Shown in pieces: positions 1 through 7,178 of a stretch of 38,438 nucleotides of DNA. The DNA comes from an uncultured Clostridia bacterium (GTDB lineage: Bacteria > Bacillota > Clostridia > Lachnospirales > Lachnospiraceae), in NCBI GenBank assembly GCA_947304065.1, contig CAMZAI010000001.1, positions 1 through 38,438 of the forward strand, written 5' to 3'. The translations under genes were made by a program, and so were the position numbers. The notes beneath the pieces are model-generated. The model had not been told where the DNA came from. It saw nothing but the letters and a program-made list of their open reading frames with translations, and made no database searches. The stretch's first letter is position 1; every line of letters starts with the position of its first letter.

Positions 1-81
1 CGGTATCTAGTCACTTATTATTTTTCATTGTCCCCTTGACGGGTAGCACACCACCAATCTTTCCCGGGAGTCTTTTTTTGT

Positions 82-184
82 GCGATAAGCGAATGCCCTC
101 GGCAGCAAGCTCGCTTGCTGGACGAGGGCTGAGTGAACGGTCATTGAGCGGACTTCGTACGCGAGATCGTCGAGGAATACTACA
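82..184 (+). repeat. Intergenic palindromic repeat element, copy A
   Basis: It starts with GCGATAAGCGA (82-92) a few bases after a T-run, contains GGCTGAGTG (127-135), and ends with a GAGCG...ACTACA block (145-184) that includes CGCGAGAT. The same three blocks occur in the same order on the minus strand at 9636-9473, so the two are probably diverged members of one family. Inside, CAGCAAGC-TC-GCTTGCTG is a perfect 8-base-arm hairpin flanked by CCCTC/GAGGG. I see no coding capacity and no transposase. A MITE-like or structured-RNA origin is possible. Confidence 0.5.
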
Positions 185-205
185 GGAATCGTACGAGAAA
201 ACATC

Positions 206-222
206 AAATCAGGATTTAATAA
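206..222 (+). repeat. 17-base direct repeat, copy 1
   Basis: AAATCAGGATTTAATAA is present here and again, identically, at 428-444. It is itself partly palindromic (AAATC-AG-GATTT). The two copies bracket the DnaA-box cluster and the minus-strand terminator. The function is unknown. Confidence 0.6.
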
Positions 223-254
223 AACAGAAATCTTATCAAATTTTCGTCTACAGG

Positions 255-336
255 TGTGGATTATGTGGATAAATCTGTGGATATATGGGCTTCCACCGAG
301 GTAGAAGCCACATACCCGTACTACGGGTGTGGATAA
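255..336 (+). other. Cluster of four DnaA-box-like 9-mers
   Basis: Two perfect TGTGGATAA boxes (264-272 and 328-336), plus TGTGGATTA (255-263) and TGTGGATAT (276-284), lie in the same orientation within 82 bases. The first three are spaced 9 and 12 bases apart, immediately downstream of an AT-rich tract. Two short hairpins separate the third and fourth boxes. TTATCCACA is the well-known DnaA consensus. Such clusters mark replication origins or DnaA-titrating or DnaA-regulatory sites. No dnaA, dnaN or rep gene is visible in the window, so the role is open. Confidence 0.5.
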
Positions 337-346
337 GATCCGGGAT

Positions 347-375
347 AAAAAAACGGCTGCCAAAGGTGACAGCCG
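347..375 (-). terminator. Rho-independent terminator for the minus-strand genes
   Basis: Read on the minus strand, CGGCTG...CAGCCG (with an inner CC/GG pair) forms a hairpin at 375-354, followed directly by seven T at 353-347. It lies downstream of the TVP38 gene and would end that transcript. Confidence 0.7.
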
Positions 376-427
376 GGAAGTGGAAATTTGATCAAAAATG
401 GTCAGGAAAGGGATGAAAATTGCGATT

Positions 428-444
428 AAATCAGGATTTAATAA
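428..444 (+). repeat. 17-base direct repeat, copy 2
   Basis: Identical to 206-222. Here the flanking bases make a perfect TTAAATC-AG-GATTTAA palindrome. Confidence 0.6.
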
Positions 445-479
445 GCAGCAAAAGCATTGTATTTAGGGCTTTTGCTGCT
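444..479 (-). terminator. Hairpin spanning the stop codon of the TVP38 gene
   Basis: Twelve-base perfect arms (444-455 and 468-479) enclose the stop codon at 463-465, so the last codons of the gene form one arm. On the minus strand the hairpin is followed by TTATTAAAT, a weak U-tract. It may act as a first terminator ahead of the stronger one at 347-375, or as a 3'-end stabiliser. Confidence 0.5.
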
Positions 480-1197
480 CGAGCGCTTTCTTTTCCTGTC
501 GGTTTTTGATGATGTGTCTGATTATCAGTCCGCCCGAAGTCAGTATTACGACCGAGGCTTCGATGCAGAACGAGATGATGAACTGCGGTGATTTCGGATC
601 GCGTATCTTGTCTCCCATCAAGGGAAACGTGACCGATGAAACGGAGAAGCCGAGTACAGACGCCACCAGATAGGCTCCGAACTTGCTGCCCGAAGCGCCC
701 ATGTAAAAGGCAAGCAGGTCGGACGGCATCGCGCCGGTGAGTCTGAAGAGCAGCGTCAGCAGAAAGTCGTTTTGCTTGCGTCTTTCATGAAGATGGGCAG
801 CTCTGGGATATTTCTCAAAAATGTAATTTACCATGTCGGACCCTAAAAAGCGTCCGATAAAGAACGGGATGGTGACCATTACGACCGTTCCGATCAGATT
901 GACCGGGATCGCTATGCGGAGCGGGAATATGATTCCGCTTGCCGCAAATATGATACCGAAATATATGAATACGCTCACGCTCTTTAAGGCAAAGAAGATC
1001 ATCATGACCAGCGCGGCCAGAAGAGTATGCTCCGGGGTGATCTTCACTATCCCGTCTACGGTGAATTTATCGCGGTTAATTAAACACAATATGATGATCG
1101 CGCACCAGATCACTGCCACGATAATACGTATGATCCGCAGCGTGCGCTTGGTTTTCGTTTCCAGTTTAAAATACCTCCCATACGCTATTCCAAACAT
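463..1197 (-). CDS. TVP38/TMEM64 (VTT-domain) family membrane protein
   Basis: A 244-residue polytopic membrane protein with about six hydrophobic segments. The central FRLTGAMPSDLLAFYMGAS block (about residues 153-171) fits the R-x-G/P-x-D signature of the VTT (SNARE-associated/DedA-like) superfamily. Related proteins are linked to lipid scrambling or membrane homeostasis, and the substrate here is unknown. The length suits the family. The start is uncertain. The ATG at 1197 has no ribosome site, and a good promoter (1200-1228) would begin transcription almost on it. A GGGAGG lies 18 bases into the frame, but only a CTG (1164) follows it at proper spacing. The gene lies 64 bases downstream of the DUF5692-like gene on the same strand but probably has its own promoter. 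Confidence 0.8.
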   Translation of the reverse strand: MFGIAYGRYFKLETKTKRTLRIIRIIVAVIWCAIIILCLINRDKFTVDGIVKITPEHTLLAALVMMIFFALKSVSVFIYFGIIFAASGIIFPLRIAIPVNLIGTVVMVTIPFFIGRFLGSDMVNYIFEKYPRAAHLHERRKQNDFLLTLLFRLTGAMPSDLLAFYMGASGSKFGAYLVASVLGFSVSSVTFPLMGDKIRDPKSPQFIISFCIEASVVILTSGGLIIRHIIKNRQEKKALEQQKP

Positions 1198-1217
1198 TAA
1201 TTATAGCATATGGGAGG
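1174..1217. promoter_or_regulatory. Inverted repeat over the TVP38 promoter and start codon
   Basis: Fifteen-base arms (1174-1188 and 1203-1217) match at 14 of 15 positions around a 14-base centre. The centre contains most of the -10 element and the annotated ATG. This looks like an operator for a dimeric regulator. In RNA only one arm would be transcribed from the predicted promoter, so DNA binding is the likelier role. Confidence 0.5.
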
Positions 1218-1228
1218 TTAGTAAGCAA
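1200..1228 (-). promoter_or_regulatory. Sigma-A type promoter for the TVP38 gene
   Basis: On the minus strand, TTGCTT (1228-1223), a 17-base spacer and TATAAT (1205-1200). The expected start of transcription is about 1193, inside the annotated start codon, which hints at a leaderless message or a downstream start. Confidence 0.55.
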
Positions 1229-1261
1229 TTAAACTGTTATTTTATAAGAGATATATGAAGA

Positions 1262-2374
1262 TCAGATCTCGGCACGCTGCATGGCTTCCTCGTAATCCCC
1301 GGTTCCCTTGAATACTTCGTTGGAGTATGGATTCTTGCCGAGCTTGACCGCATTGCGGATGATCACGGAGATGCACAGCACATTGGCCGCGAGAGCGAGC
1401 ATTGCAACAAAGCCCTGCATTCTCGGATCTGCGGTAATGCCCATGGACTGAATGATCTGACCGGCCTTGACAGTCTTGCCGTCGCCCGCATTGTAAAGTG
1501 CGATAGCTTTTTCGTAAAGATCCATGGTCGTTACACCGGCAGCTGTTGCTCCGCCGTAAACCGAAGGAAGAACCGCGGCAAAGATGCCCTTAAGCTGGAA
1601 GAGCGGAACGACCTGAGCCCACATGCACCAGATGGCGAGGGTATTCGCACGGTTCTGTATCCATGCGCCCTTGTTCCAGAGGGCGTTCGCGAAGGTAGGC
1701 GCAAGAAGCAGCGCTACGCCGCAGTACCATGTATGTGTGGGAAGGTTGAGGTATGTGTATTCAAAGTTCCAGATATCGTAGGCGATGATGAACCAGATGG
1801 TCATATCGGGCCAGAGCATATCCGATTTGTTCTTGTCTTTGGAAGTATAAAGGTGAACGCAGCCGGTCATGCAGAAGATGTTGATCATACCTGCAAGAGC
1901 GTTGACAACGTTCCACCAGCCTCCGTAAAGGAAAACGCCTTCGTTTGAAGCCCACCATGCACCTGCGAGGTCACCGCTGATCTTATATGCAGCAAGAGCG
2001 GATTCCATATCGGATACATTGGCGATCATGATGTTGGCCGCGACAATGGCCCACGGGAACCATGCGAACCACTTTTCCTTGCCGATGCCCCACTTGTATT
2101 TGATCATCATAAAGCCTACGCAGCCGATGTCCGCAGCGTAAAGCTTGAAGTAGTGGAACCATCCGTCCATGTAGGCAACCGTGGGGTTATCGTGACCACC
2201 GAACAGGCCGGCATGAGCCAGGATGAAATAGACGGTAAGGATACTGGGGATCACAACGAAAATGATCAGTCCGCCGAGCTTTGTACGGCGCCCGAGTTCG
2301 TTCATTACGATGAGTCCGGCAAATACGAGGAACCATCCGAGTATCTGCCACAGATTGGTGATCTGGAATATCAT
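1262..2374 (-). CDS. Polytopic membrane protein, DUF5692-like
   Basis: A 370-residue hydrophobic protein with about eight to nine membrane segments. It is rich in Trp and aromatic residues (for example GAWWASNEGVF and WYCGVALLLAP) and ends in a polar tail. I recognise it as resembling the DUF5692 family of Clostridia, whose function is unknown. This is from memory and was not searched. AAAGGAGG precedes the ATG at proper spacing, so the start is secure. A promoter lies at 2434-2462. No catalytic motif is evident, and an unknown transporter or sensor role is equally possible. Confidence 0.6.
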   Translation of the reverse strand: MIFQITNLWQILGWFLVFAGLIVMNELGRRTKLGGLIIFVVIPSILTVYFILAHAGLFGGHDNPTVAYMDGWFHYFKLYAADIGCVGFMMIKYKWGIGKEKWFAWFPWAIVAANIMIANVSDMESALAAYKISGDLAGAWWASNEGVFLYGGWWNVVNALAGMINIFCMTGCVHLYTSKDKNKSDMLWPDMTIWFIIAYDIWNFEYTYLNLPTHTWYCGVALLLAPTFANALWNKGAWIQNRANTLAIWCMWAQVVPLFQLKGIFAAVLPSVYGGATAAGVTTMDLYEKAIALYNAGDGKTVKAGQIIQSMGITADPRMQGFVAMLALAANVLCISVIIRNAVKLGKNPYSNEVFKGTGDYEEAMQRAEI

Positions 2375-2433
2375 AAAACGCCTCCTTTATTAAATTGTAG
2401 GCAAAGAAACTCTTTCCTTGCCTTTCGGTTTCT

Positions 2434-2462
2434 ATTATAATGTGCGGGTGCCCGAAAGACAA
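2434..2462 (-). promoter_or_regulatory. Promoter of the DUF5692-like gene
   Basis: On the minus strand, TTGTCT (2462-2457), a 17-base spacer and TATAAT (2439-2434), about 60 bases ahead of the start codon. Confidence 0.65.
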
Positions 2463-2492
2463 TAAAAAGTTTATAGATTTTTTATAATTTGA

Positions 2493-2521
2493 TTGCCCGG
2501 CAAAGGCATAGAATGTATAAT
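2493..2521 (+). promoter_or_regulatory. Promoter of the histidine phosphatase gene
   Basis: TTGCCC (2493-2498), a 17-base spacer and TATAAT (2516-2521), 32 bases ahead of the ATG. An alternative -35, TTGATT at 2489-2494, would give too long a spacer. Confidence 0.5.
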
Positions 2522-2553
2522 GAAGCGCATGGGAAAAGATCGGAGGATCAGCG

Positions 2554-3093
2554 ATGGGAAAGCTCTATTTTGTAAGGCACGGAGAATCTGAATGGAACGT
2601 TCAGAAGAAAATATGCGGACAGACGGATGTACCGCTCACGGACAAGGGCCGCGAGCAGGCGCGCATGTCCGGCGCAAAGATAATCGAAAGAGGTATAAAG
2701 GCAGATGAGATCTGGTGCTCGCCGCTTCAGCGCGCAAGGGAGACCGCGGAGATCATCGCGGGTATCACAGGACTTCCGGTCCGTGTGGAGCCGAGGCTTA
2801 TCGAGCAGAACTTCGGGAGCTACGAGGGAAAGCGCTTTGATACTCAGGATTTCTTTGAGTCGAAGCAGCGTTTTGCGGACGATTACGGCGGAGGAGAGTC
2901 CATGCTCCGCGTGGCGCAGAGGATATACAATGTGATCGACGATGTGAAGGCTTCGGGAAAGACGATCATACTTGCCGCGCACAACGGTATCGTAAGATCC
3001 GTACAGTCGTATTTCTACAGCGAGACCAATGAGGAATACGCCGGTTTCGGTATCCCGAACTGTGAAGTTGTCGAGTATTCATGGGAAGATTGA
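2554..3093 (+). CDS. Histidine phosphatase family protein (phosphoglycerate-mutase-like)
   Basis: A 179-residue cytosolic protein with the full histidine-phosphatase pattern. It has the N-terminal FVRHGESEWN with the nucleophilic His at residue 9, CSPLQRARETAEII with the phosphate-binding Arg, the FGSYEG acid region, and the second catalytic His in AAHNGIVRSV. Family members dephosphorylate sugar phosphates, nucleotides or cobalamin precursors. The sequence does not decide which, although the size matches CobC/PhoE-type phosphatases. CGGAGG stands seven bases before the ATG. It is followed by a tRNA gene with its own promoter, so it seems to be a single-gene unit. Confidence 0.85.
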   Translation: MGKLYFVRHGESEWNVQKKICGQTDVPLTDKGREQARMSGAKIIERGIKADEIWCSPLQRARETAEIIAGITGLPVRVEPRLIEQNFGSYEGKRFDTQDFFESKQRFADDYGGGESMLRVAQRIYNVIDDVKASGKTIILAAHNGIVRSVQSYFYSETNEEYAGFGIPNCEVVEYSWED

Positions 3094-3110
3094 GGCGCGT
3101 CGATTTATAC

Positions 3111-3138
3111 TTGATTTTTAAAAACATTATGATATAAT
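3111..3138 (+). promoter_or_regulatory. Promoter of tRNA-Ala
   Basis: TTGATT (3111-3116), a 16-base spacer and TATAAT (3133-3138), 13 bases before the tRNA 5' end. Confidence 0.7.
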
Positions 3139-3151
3139 CAGACACGTTGAC

Positions 3152-3224
3152 GGGCTTTTAGCTCAGCTGGGAGAGCGCCAGGTTCGCAATCTGGAGGTCA
3201 GGGGTTCGATCCCCCTAAGGTCCA
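3152..3224 (+). tRNA. tRNA-Ala, anticodon CGC
   Basis: All four arms of the cloverleaf can be drawn. The acceptor stem GGGCTTT/AAGGTCC contains the G3:U70 pair that is the alanine identity element. The D arm is GCTC...GAGC, the anticodon stem CCAGG/TCTGG closes the loop TTCGCAA (anticodon CGC), and the T arm is AGGGG-TTCGATC-CCCCT. The discriminator base is A. The 3' CCA is not encoded: CG follows A73. It reads GCG codons. It stands alone between a strong promoter and a strong terminator. Confidence 0.93.
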
Positions 3225-3233
3225 CGCATAATT

Positions 3234-3265
3234 AAAAGAGACGGAATGTTCCGTCTCTTTTTGTT
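3234..3265 (+). terminator. Rho-independent terminator of tRNA-Ala
   Basis: AAAAGAGACGGAA and its complement TTCCGTCTCTTTT form a long hairpin that runs into a T-tract, starting 10 bases after the tRNA end. Confidence 0.85.
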
Positions 3266-3268
3266 TAC

Positions 3269-3298
3269 TTGTATTGGAATACAGAATTGGGGTATAAT
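3269..3298 (+). promoter_or_regulatory. Promoter of the sugar symporter gene
   Basis: TTGTAT (3269-3274), an 18-base spacer and TATAAT (3293-3298), 25 bases before the chosen ATG at 3324. Transcription from here would exclude the longer reading frame that begins at 3246. Confidence 0.55.
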
Positions 3299-3323
3299 TC
3301 CAGTAATGAGGAGGTTTTACGTT

Positions 3324-4793
3324 ATGGGGGATAATTACGCGTATATCGCGAAGACGAGCGGCCTGAAGGGAAAAGACTATGTGGGGTACGCCCTGGTGGA
3401 TGCGGCGGGATGCCTGGTGTTCAGCCTGGTTACGTCCATTCTGCAGAAGTATTACACGGATGTTTTTAACTTAAGTCCGCTGTTTATCATGTTTATGTTC
3501 ATCGGAGCCAGAGTCTGGGACGCGGTCAACGATCCTATCATGGGAAGGATCTGCGACACTGTCAGGGCCGGGAGATACGGCCGTTACAGACAGTGGTTCC
3601 TGTATATCGCATTTCCGCTGGCGATATCGACGATGCTGATGTTCGTCAAGTGGCCGGGACTGGGCGGAGATGTGAATTATACCGCGACCTGCGTTTATGC
3701 GACGGTCACTTATATCCTGTTCGGCATGCTCTACACCGTGCTTCAGATCCCTTACGGATCGCTGGCGTCGGTGGTTACGACGGATGTACATGAGAGGAGC
3801 AAGCTCTCGGTATTCCGCTCGATAGGCGCCGCGGTGGGCAGTATTCCGGTATTTGTTCTGATCTCCTTTGCCTACGCCAAGAGGACAGACGCCGCAGGCA
3901 ATTATGTTTACGGCGAGAACGGGCAGATCATTACCGACATGCAGTACAAGCCCGTGATCATCGGAGTCGTCGTAATGGCGATATGCTCGGCGCTCCTGCT
4001 CCTGCTTGCGTTTACGATGAACAAAGAGCGCGTTGTGACAAAGCCGAAGAAGGCCGTGAAAGGCGCTGCGAAGGCTGCTGTCAAAGCATTGTTCACGAAC
4101 AGGGCGTTCATCGCGATCAGCCTTGCCGCAATGCTCCTGCTCGCAGGTCAGATGTTCACACAGAGCTTTTATCTGTATCTGTTCAACGATTATTTCAATG
4201 CGAACTGGATGAATCTGGCTTCGCAGGCATGCACATATTCGCCGATGATCGTGCTGATGTTCTTCATGCCGAAGCTCGCCAGGACGATCGGCAAAAAAGA
4301 GGTCTGCGCGGTGGGTACCGCGATAGCGGCCGCTGCCAATCTCGTGCTGTTCTTCTTAAGAGGCATGGCTCCCGCGGATCTGATGTGGATATTCCTGGCG
4401 CTCTGCCTGGTGAGCGGCTGCGGTCTTACGACCCTTGTGCTGCAGCTCTGGGCCATGGCGACCGACGTTATCGATGATATCGAGGTCAGGACCGGAAGCA
4501 AAGACGTGGGAACAGCATACTCGGTATTCAATTTCTTCCGCAAGCTCGGTCAGGTTGTCGCTGCGATCTGCGTCAACGGCGCGCTGCTCGGAATGAATTA
4601 CAAATATGAAAAGGGAGCGGTACAGACTCTGGACAATCTGAAGAAGATGTACGACCTCGCGACACTGATCCCCGCGGTCATGTTCGCACTGATGTCGCTC
4701 ATACTGTTTGTATTCTATCCGCTCTCAAGAGATAAGGTCGCAGAGCTTCAAAACGGCAAAGAAGAACTGCTCAAAAAAGAGCTTGAACATTGA
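3324..4793 (+). CDS. MFS transporter of the glycoside-pentoside-hexuronide (GPH) cation symporter family
   Basis: A 489-residue integral membrane protein with about twelve membrane segments. DAVNDPIMG at residues 66-74 is a hallmark of GPH/melibiose-carrier proteins, and the GRYRQW-like cytoplasmic loop follows. Members couple sugar or glycoside uptake to Na+ or H+. The sugar cannot be read from the sequence. I chose the ATG at 3324 because GAGGAGG lies nine bases upstream and the frame's earlier ATG lies in the tRNA terminator. A 63-base gap with no terminator leads to the aldo/keto reductase, so the two may be cotranscribed. Confidence 0.8.
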   Translation: MGDNYAYIAKTSGLKGKDYVGYALVDAAGCLVFSLVTSILQKYYTDVFNLSPLFIMFMFIGARVWDAVNDPIMGRICDTVRAGRYGRYRQWFLYIAFPLAISTMLMFVKWPGLGGDVNYTATCVYATVTYILFGMLYTVLQIPYGSLASVVTTDVHERSKLSVFRSIGAAVGSIPVFVLISFAYAKRTDAAGNYVYGENGQIITDMQYKPVIIGVVVMAICSALLLLLAFTMNKERVVTKPKKAVKGAAKAAVKALFTNRAFIAISLAAMLLLAGQMFTQSFYLYLFNDYFNANWMNLASQACTYSPMIVLMFFMPKLARTIGKKEVCAVGTAIAAAANLVLFFLRGMAPADLMWIFLALCLVSGCGLTTLVLQLWAMATDVIDDIEVRTGSKDVGTAYSVFNFFRKLGQVVAAICVNGALLGMNYKYEKGAVQTLDNLKKMYDLATLIPAVMFALMSLILFVFYPLSRDKVAELQNGKEELLKKELEH

Positions 4794-4856
4794 TCAAAAG
4801 TCTGCAAAGCCGCATAGACAGGGCGTTTTCGGCACAGCAGAGGAAAGGGGCAAAAT

Positions 4857-6068
4857 ATGCTGTACAGGAAGGACAAAAAAGGCAATCTTATATCGCAGCT
4901 GGGCTACGGCTGCATGAGATTTACGAAAAACGGCGGCAAGATAGATTATGAAAAGGCCGAAAAGGAGATACTGCGCGGCATAGAGCTCGGTATCAACTAT
5001 TTCGATACCGCTTACATTTACCCCGGCAGTGAGGAATGTCTGGGCCGGATACTGGCCGAGAACAACTGCCGCGACAAGGTCTGTATCGCGACAAAACTGC
5101 CCCAGTATATCATGAGGTCGGCAAAGGCGATCGACAAAACCTTTGCGGAGGAGCTGGCGAGGCTCAGAACAGACTACATCGATTATTATCTGATGCACAT
5201 GTTCACCGACTATATGGAGTGGGAGAACCTGAAAAAGCTGGGCATCGAGGAGTGGATCGACGCGCGTAAGGCAGACGGGAGCGTTCGCAATATCGGTTTC
5301 TCGTTCCACGGCGATACCGATACGTTCTTAAAGCTGCTGAATGCCTATGACTGGGATTTCTGCCAGATACAGTACAACTATTTCGATGAGTTCAGCCAGG
5401 CGGGACGCGCGGGGCTTGAGGCGGCGCAGAAAAAGGGCGTGCCCGTGATTATCATGGAGCCTCTGCGCGGCGGAAAACTCGCCACACTGCCCGATAAGGC
5501 GATGGAAGAACTGAAAGCTTCGGGAACAGGTTTTACGCCCGCCGAGCTCGGATTCAGGTGGTTATGGGACCAGGAGGGCGTTACCTGCGTGCTCTCGGGT
5601 ATGAATTCGATCGAAATGCTCGAGGAAAATGTAAGAGTCGCTTCCGATGCCGCGGCAGGCAGTTTTACGGATAAGGAATACGGCCTAACCGACCGTATCA
5701 GGAACATCATCAAGGAGCGCGAAAAGGTCGGCTGCACAGGCTGCAGATACTGCATGCCCTGTCCTAAGGGAGTTGATATCCCGGGCAATTTCCACTACTA
5801 TAATCTCATGTATCTGGAGAAAAAGGGACGCGCGCGGTTCGAGTTTTTCCGGAATGTCGGCATGCGAAAGGATCCCGCGTTCGCGTCGCAGTGCGTAGGC
5901 TGCGGTAAATGCGAGTCGCACTGTCCCCAGCATCTGCCCATCAGGGAGAAGCTCAAAGAGGCCGATAAGGCGCTCAGACCCTTACCTTACAGGGTGGGAC
6001 TCTCGGCGGCGAGAGCGATCCTCGGCAGGAGATCCCGGAAGGACAAGGGAGAAAACGGCAAGGCATAA
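4857..6068 (+). CDS. Aldo/keto reductase with C-terminal ferredoxin-type 4Fe-4S domain
   Basis: A 403-residue protein. The N-terminal TIM barrel carries the aldo/keto reductase tetrad: D50, Y55, K80 and H114 (in YLMHM). The C-terminal part adds CTGCRYCMPCPKGVDIP (cysteines 293, 296, 299, 302) and CVGCGKCESHCPQHLPI, enough for two iron-sulfur clusters. This fusion is common in anaerobic Clostridia and is presumed to reduce carbonyls with electrons from, or to, ferredoxin-like carriers. The substrate is unknown. AGGAAAGGGG precedes the ATG. It follows the GPH symporter on the same strand and precedes the patatin-like gene. Confidence 0.88.
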   Translation: MLYRKDKKGNLISQLGYGCMRFTKNGGKIDYEKAEKEILRGIELGINYFDTAYIYPGSEECLGRILAENNCRDKVCIATKLPQYIMRSAKAIDKTFAEELARLRTDYIDYYLMHMFTDYMEWENLKKLGIEEWIDARKADGSVRNIGFSFHGDTDTFLKLLNAYDWDFCQIQYNYFDEFSQAGRAGLEAAQKKGVPVIIMEPLRGGKLATLPDKAMEELKASGTGFTPAELGFRWLWDQEGVTCVLSGMNSIEMLEENVRVASDAAAGSFTDKEYGLTDRIRNIIKEREKVGCTGCRYCMPCPKGVDIPGNFHYYNLMYLEKKGRARFEFFRNVGMRKDPAFASQCVGCGKCESHCPQHLPIREKLKEADKALRPLPYRVGLSAARAILGRRSRKDKGENGKA

Positions 6069-6100
6069 CCTTTGAAAGTTATTGGAAGCAATAAGCCATA

Positions 6101-6117
6101 CCCCTGAATCGCAGGGG
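6101..6117 (+). other. Small hairpin between the reductase and patatin genes
   Basis: CCCCTG-AATCG-CAGGGG is a stable six-base-pair hairpin with no following T-run, so it is not a convincing terminator. The 60 bases after it (GAGCGGAC, then GTACGCG) loosely resemble the right-hand block of the repeat element at 82-184, but I cannot claim a third copy. Confidence 0.3.
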
Positions 6118-6179
6118 CTAAAATAATGAGAACGAGCGGACGGATAGGCGTATCTGTTCGTACGCGGAAGGAGCGGAAA

Positions 6180-7028
6180 GTGAAAAAAGGTCTGATAATG
6201 GAAGGCGGCGCGATGCGCGGGGTATTTACCTGCGGGGTCATCGATGTCTTTATGGAAAACGGGATCGAATTCGACGGTGCCGCCGGTATCAGCGCGGGTG
6301 CCGCATTCGGCTGCAATTACAAATCGAAGCAGATAGGGCGCGGCATACGCTATAATAAAAAATACTGCAAGGACCCGAGATACTGCAGCGTTCGGTCGCT
6401 GCTCACCACGGGAAACCTGTACGGCGCGGAGTTCTGCTATAAGACACTGCCCGAGGAGCTCGACGTGTTCGATACCGAGACTTTTAAGGCTAACCCGATG
6501 GAGTTTTACGTGGGCGCGGTGGACGTAAATACCGGCGAGATGCGCTACCACAAGTGCGTGGACGGCGGCAAGCGCGATCTGCGATGGATCAGGGCGTCTG
6601 CGTCGATGCCGATGGTGTCCAAGCCCGTGCGTGTTGAAGGGCATAAGCTCTTGGACGGCGGCATCATTGATTCGGTGCCTTACAAATACATGGAGGATCT
6701 CGGCTATGACCGCAATGTGATCATCCTCACACAGCCGGCCGGCTATGTAAAGAAAAAGAGCGCGGCGCTGCCCTTAGCGCACCTGATGCTCCGCAAATAC
6801 CCCGTGATGCGCGATGTGATGGACGTACGCCATATCCGCTACAACCAGCAGATACGCGAGATCAATGACCGCGAAAAAGCAGGCATCTCACTCGTTATCC
6901 GTCCTCCTTACGACCTCGGCATCAGCCGTACCGAAAGCAACCCGGACGAGCTCGAGCGCGTATATCAGATCGGGCGGCGCGTTGCCACCGAGCGACTGGA
7001 GGAAGTTAAGAAATTCTTAGATATTTAA
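6180..7028 (+). CDS. Patatin-like phospholipase family protein
   Basis: A 282-residue protein with the patatin catalytic layout. The oxyanion-hole glycine stretch EGGAMRGVF lies at residues 8-16, GISAG has the nucleophile Ser38, and DGG has the catalytic Asp159. Such proteins are serine acyl hydrolases acting on membrane or storage lipids, and this one resembles the short single-domain bacterial type. I prefer the GTG at 6180 because AAGGAG stands six bases upstream and the protein then begins at the conserved KKGLIMEGG. The ATG at 6126 has no ribosome site. A bidirectional terminator follows at 7095-7128. Confidence 0.85.
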   Translation: MKKGLIMEGGAMRGVFTCGVIDVFMENGIEFDGAAGISAGAAFGCNYKSKQIGRGIRYNKKYCKDPRYCSVRSLLTTGNLYGAEFCYKTLPEELDVFDTETFKANPMEFYVGAVDVNTGEMRYHKCVDGGKRDLRWIRASASMPMVSKPVRVEGHKLLDGGIIDSVPYKYMEDLGYDRNVIILTQPAGYVKKKSAALPLAHLMLRKYPVMRDVMDVRHIRYNQQIREINDREKAGISLVIRPPYDLGISRTESNPDELERVYQIGRRVATERLEEVKKFLDI

Positions 7029-7094
7029 ACACTTGAACGCCGCTCAAAAACACCGTTCAAACCCTCTGACCGGCGAAAACAGTGCAAGAAGTGC

Positions 7095-7128
7095 AAAAAA
7101 GCAGTGCGGGCGAACAGCCCGCACTTTT
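7095..7128. terminator. Bidirectional terminator between convergent genes
   Basis: AGTGCGGGC-GAACA-GCCCGCACT forms a nine-base-pair GC-rich hairpin (7103-7125). It is flanked by A6 on the left (7095-7100) and TTTT on the right (7125-7128), so it serves both the patatin gene (+) and cysK (-). Confidence 0.85.
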
Positions 7129-7178
7129 GTTATCAGGTGGAGTATTTTATGATTGGAGAAAAACTAACTAAGCGGAGA

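Larger units (their letters stand above)
1..443. other. Non-coding region left of the TVP38 gene
   Basis: I see no convincing gene here: the open frames in this stretch have no ribosome site, no recognisable domain and run through palindromic DNA. The stretch instead holds a T-run at 72-78 that may end a transcript coming from the left, a palindrome-rich repeat element (82-184), an AT-rich tract (about 200-250), four DnaA-box-like 9-mers (255-336), a minus-strand terminator (347-375) and the second copy of a 17-base direct repeat. Separate entries cover these. Confidence 0.6.

Noticed and set aside
25..363. Open reading frames on both strands of the left intergenic region (112 and 78 codons)
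   Set aside because: No ribosome site, no recognisable domain, and they cross hairpins, the DnaA-box cluster and a terminator.
3246..3323. Longer N-terminus for the GPH symporter
   Set aside because: It would begin inside the tRNA terminator and upstream of the predicted promoter. The ATG at 3324 has GAGGAGG at good spacing.
6134..6175. Third copy of the intergenic repeat before the patatin-like gene
   Set aside because: Only the GAGCGGAC and GTACGCG fragments are shared. The left and middle blocks are missing.
6126..6179. Upstream ATG start for the patatin-like protein
   Set aside because: It lacks a ribosome site, and the added residues are basic and unlike the family. The GTG at 6180 fits better.
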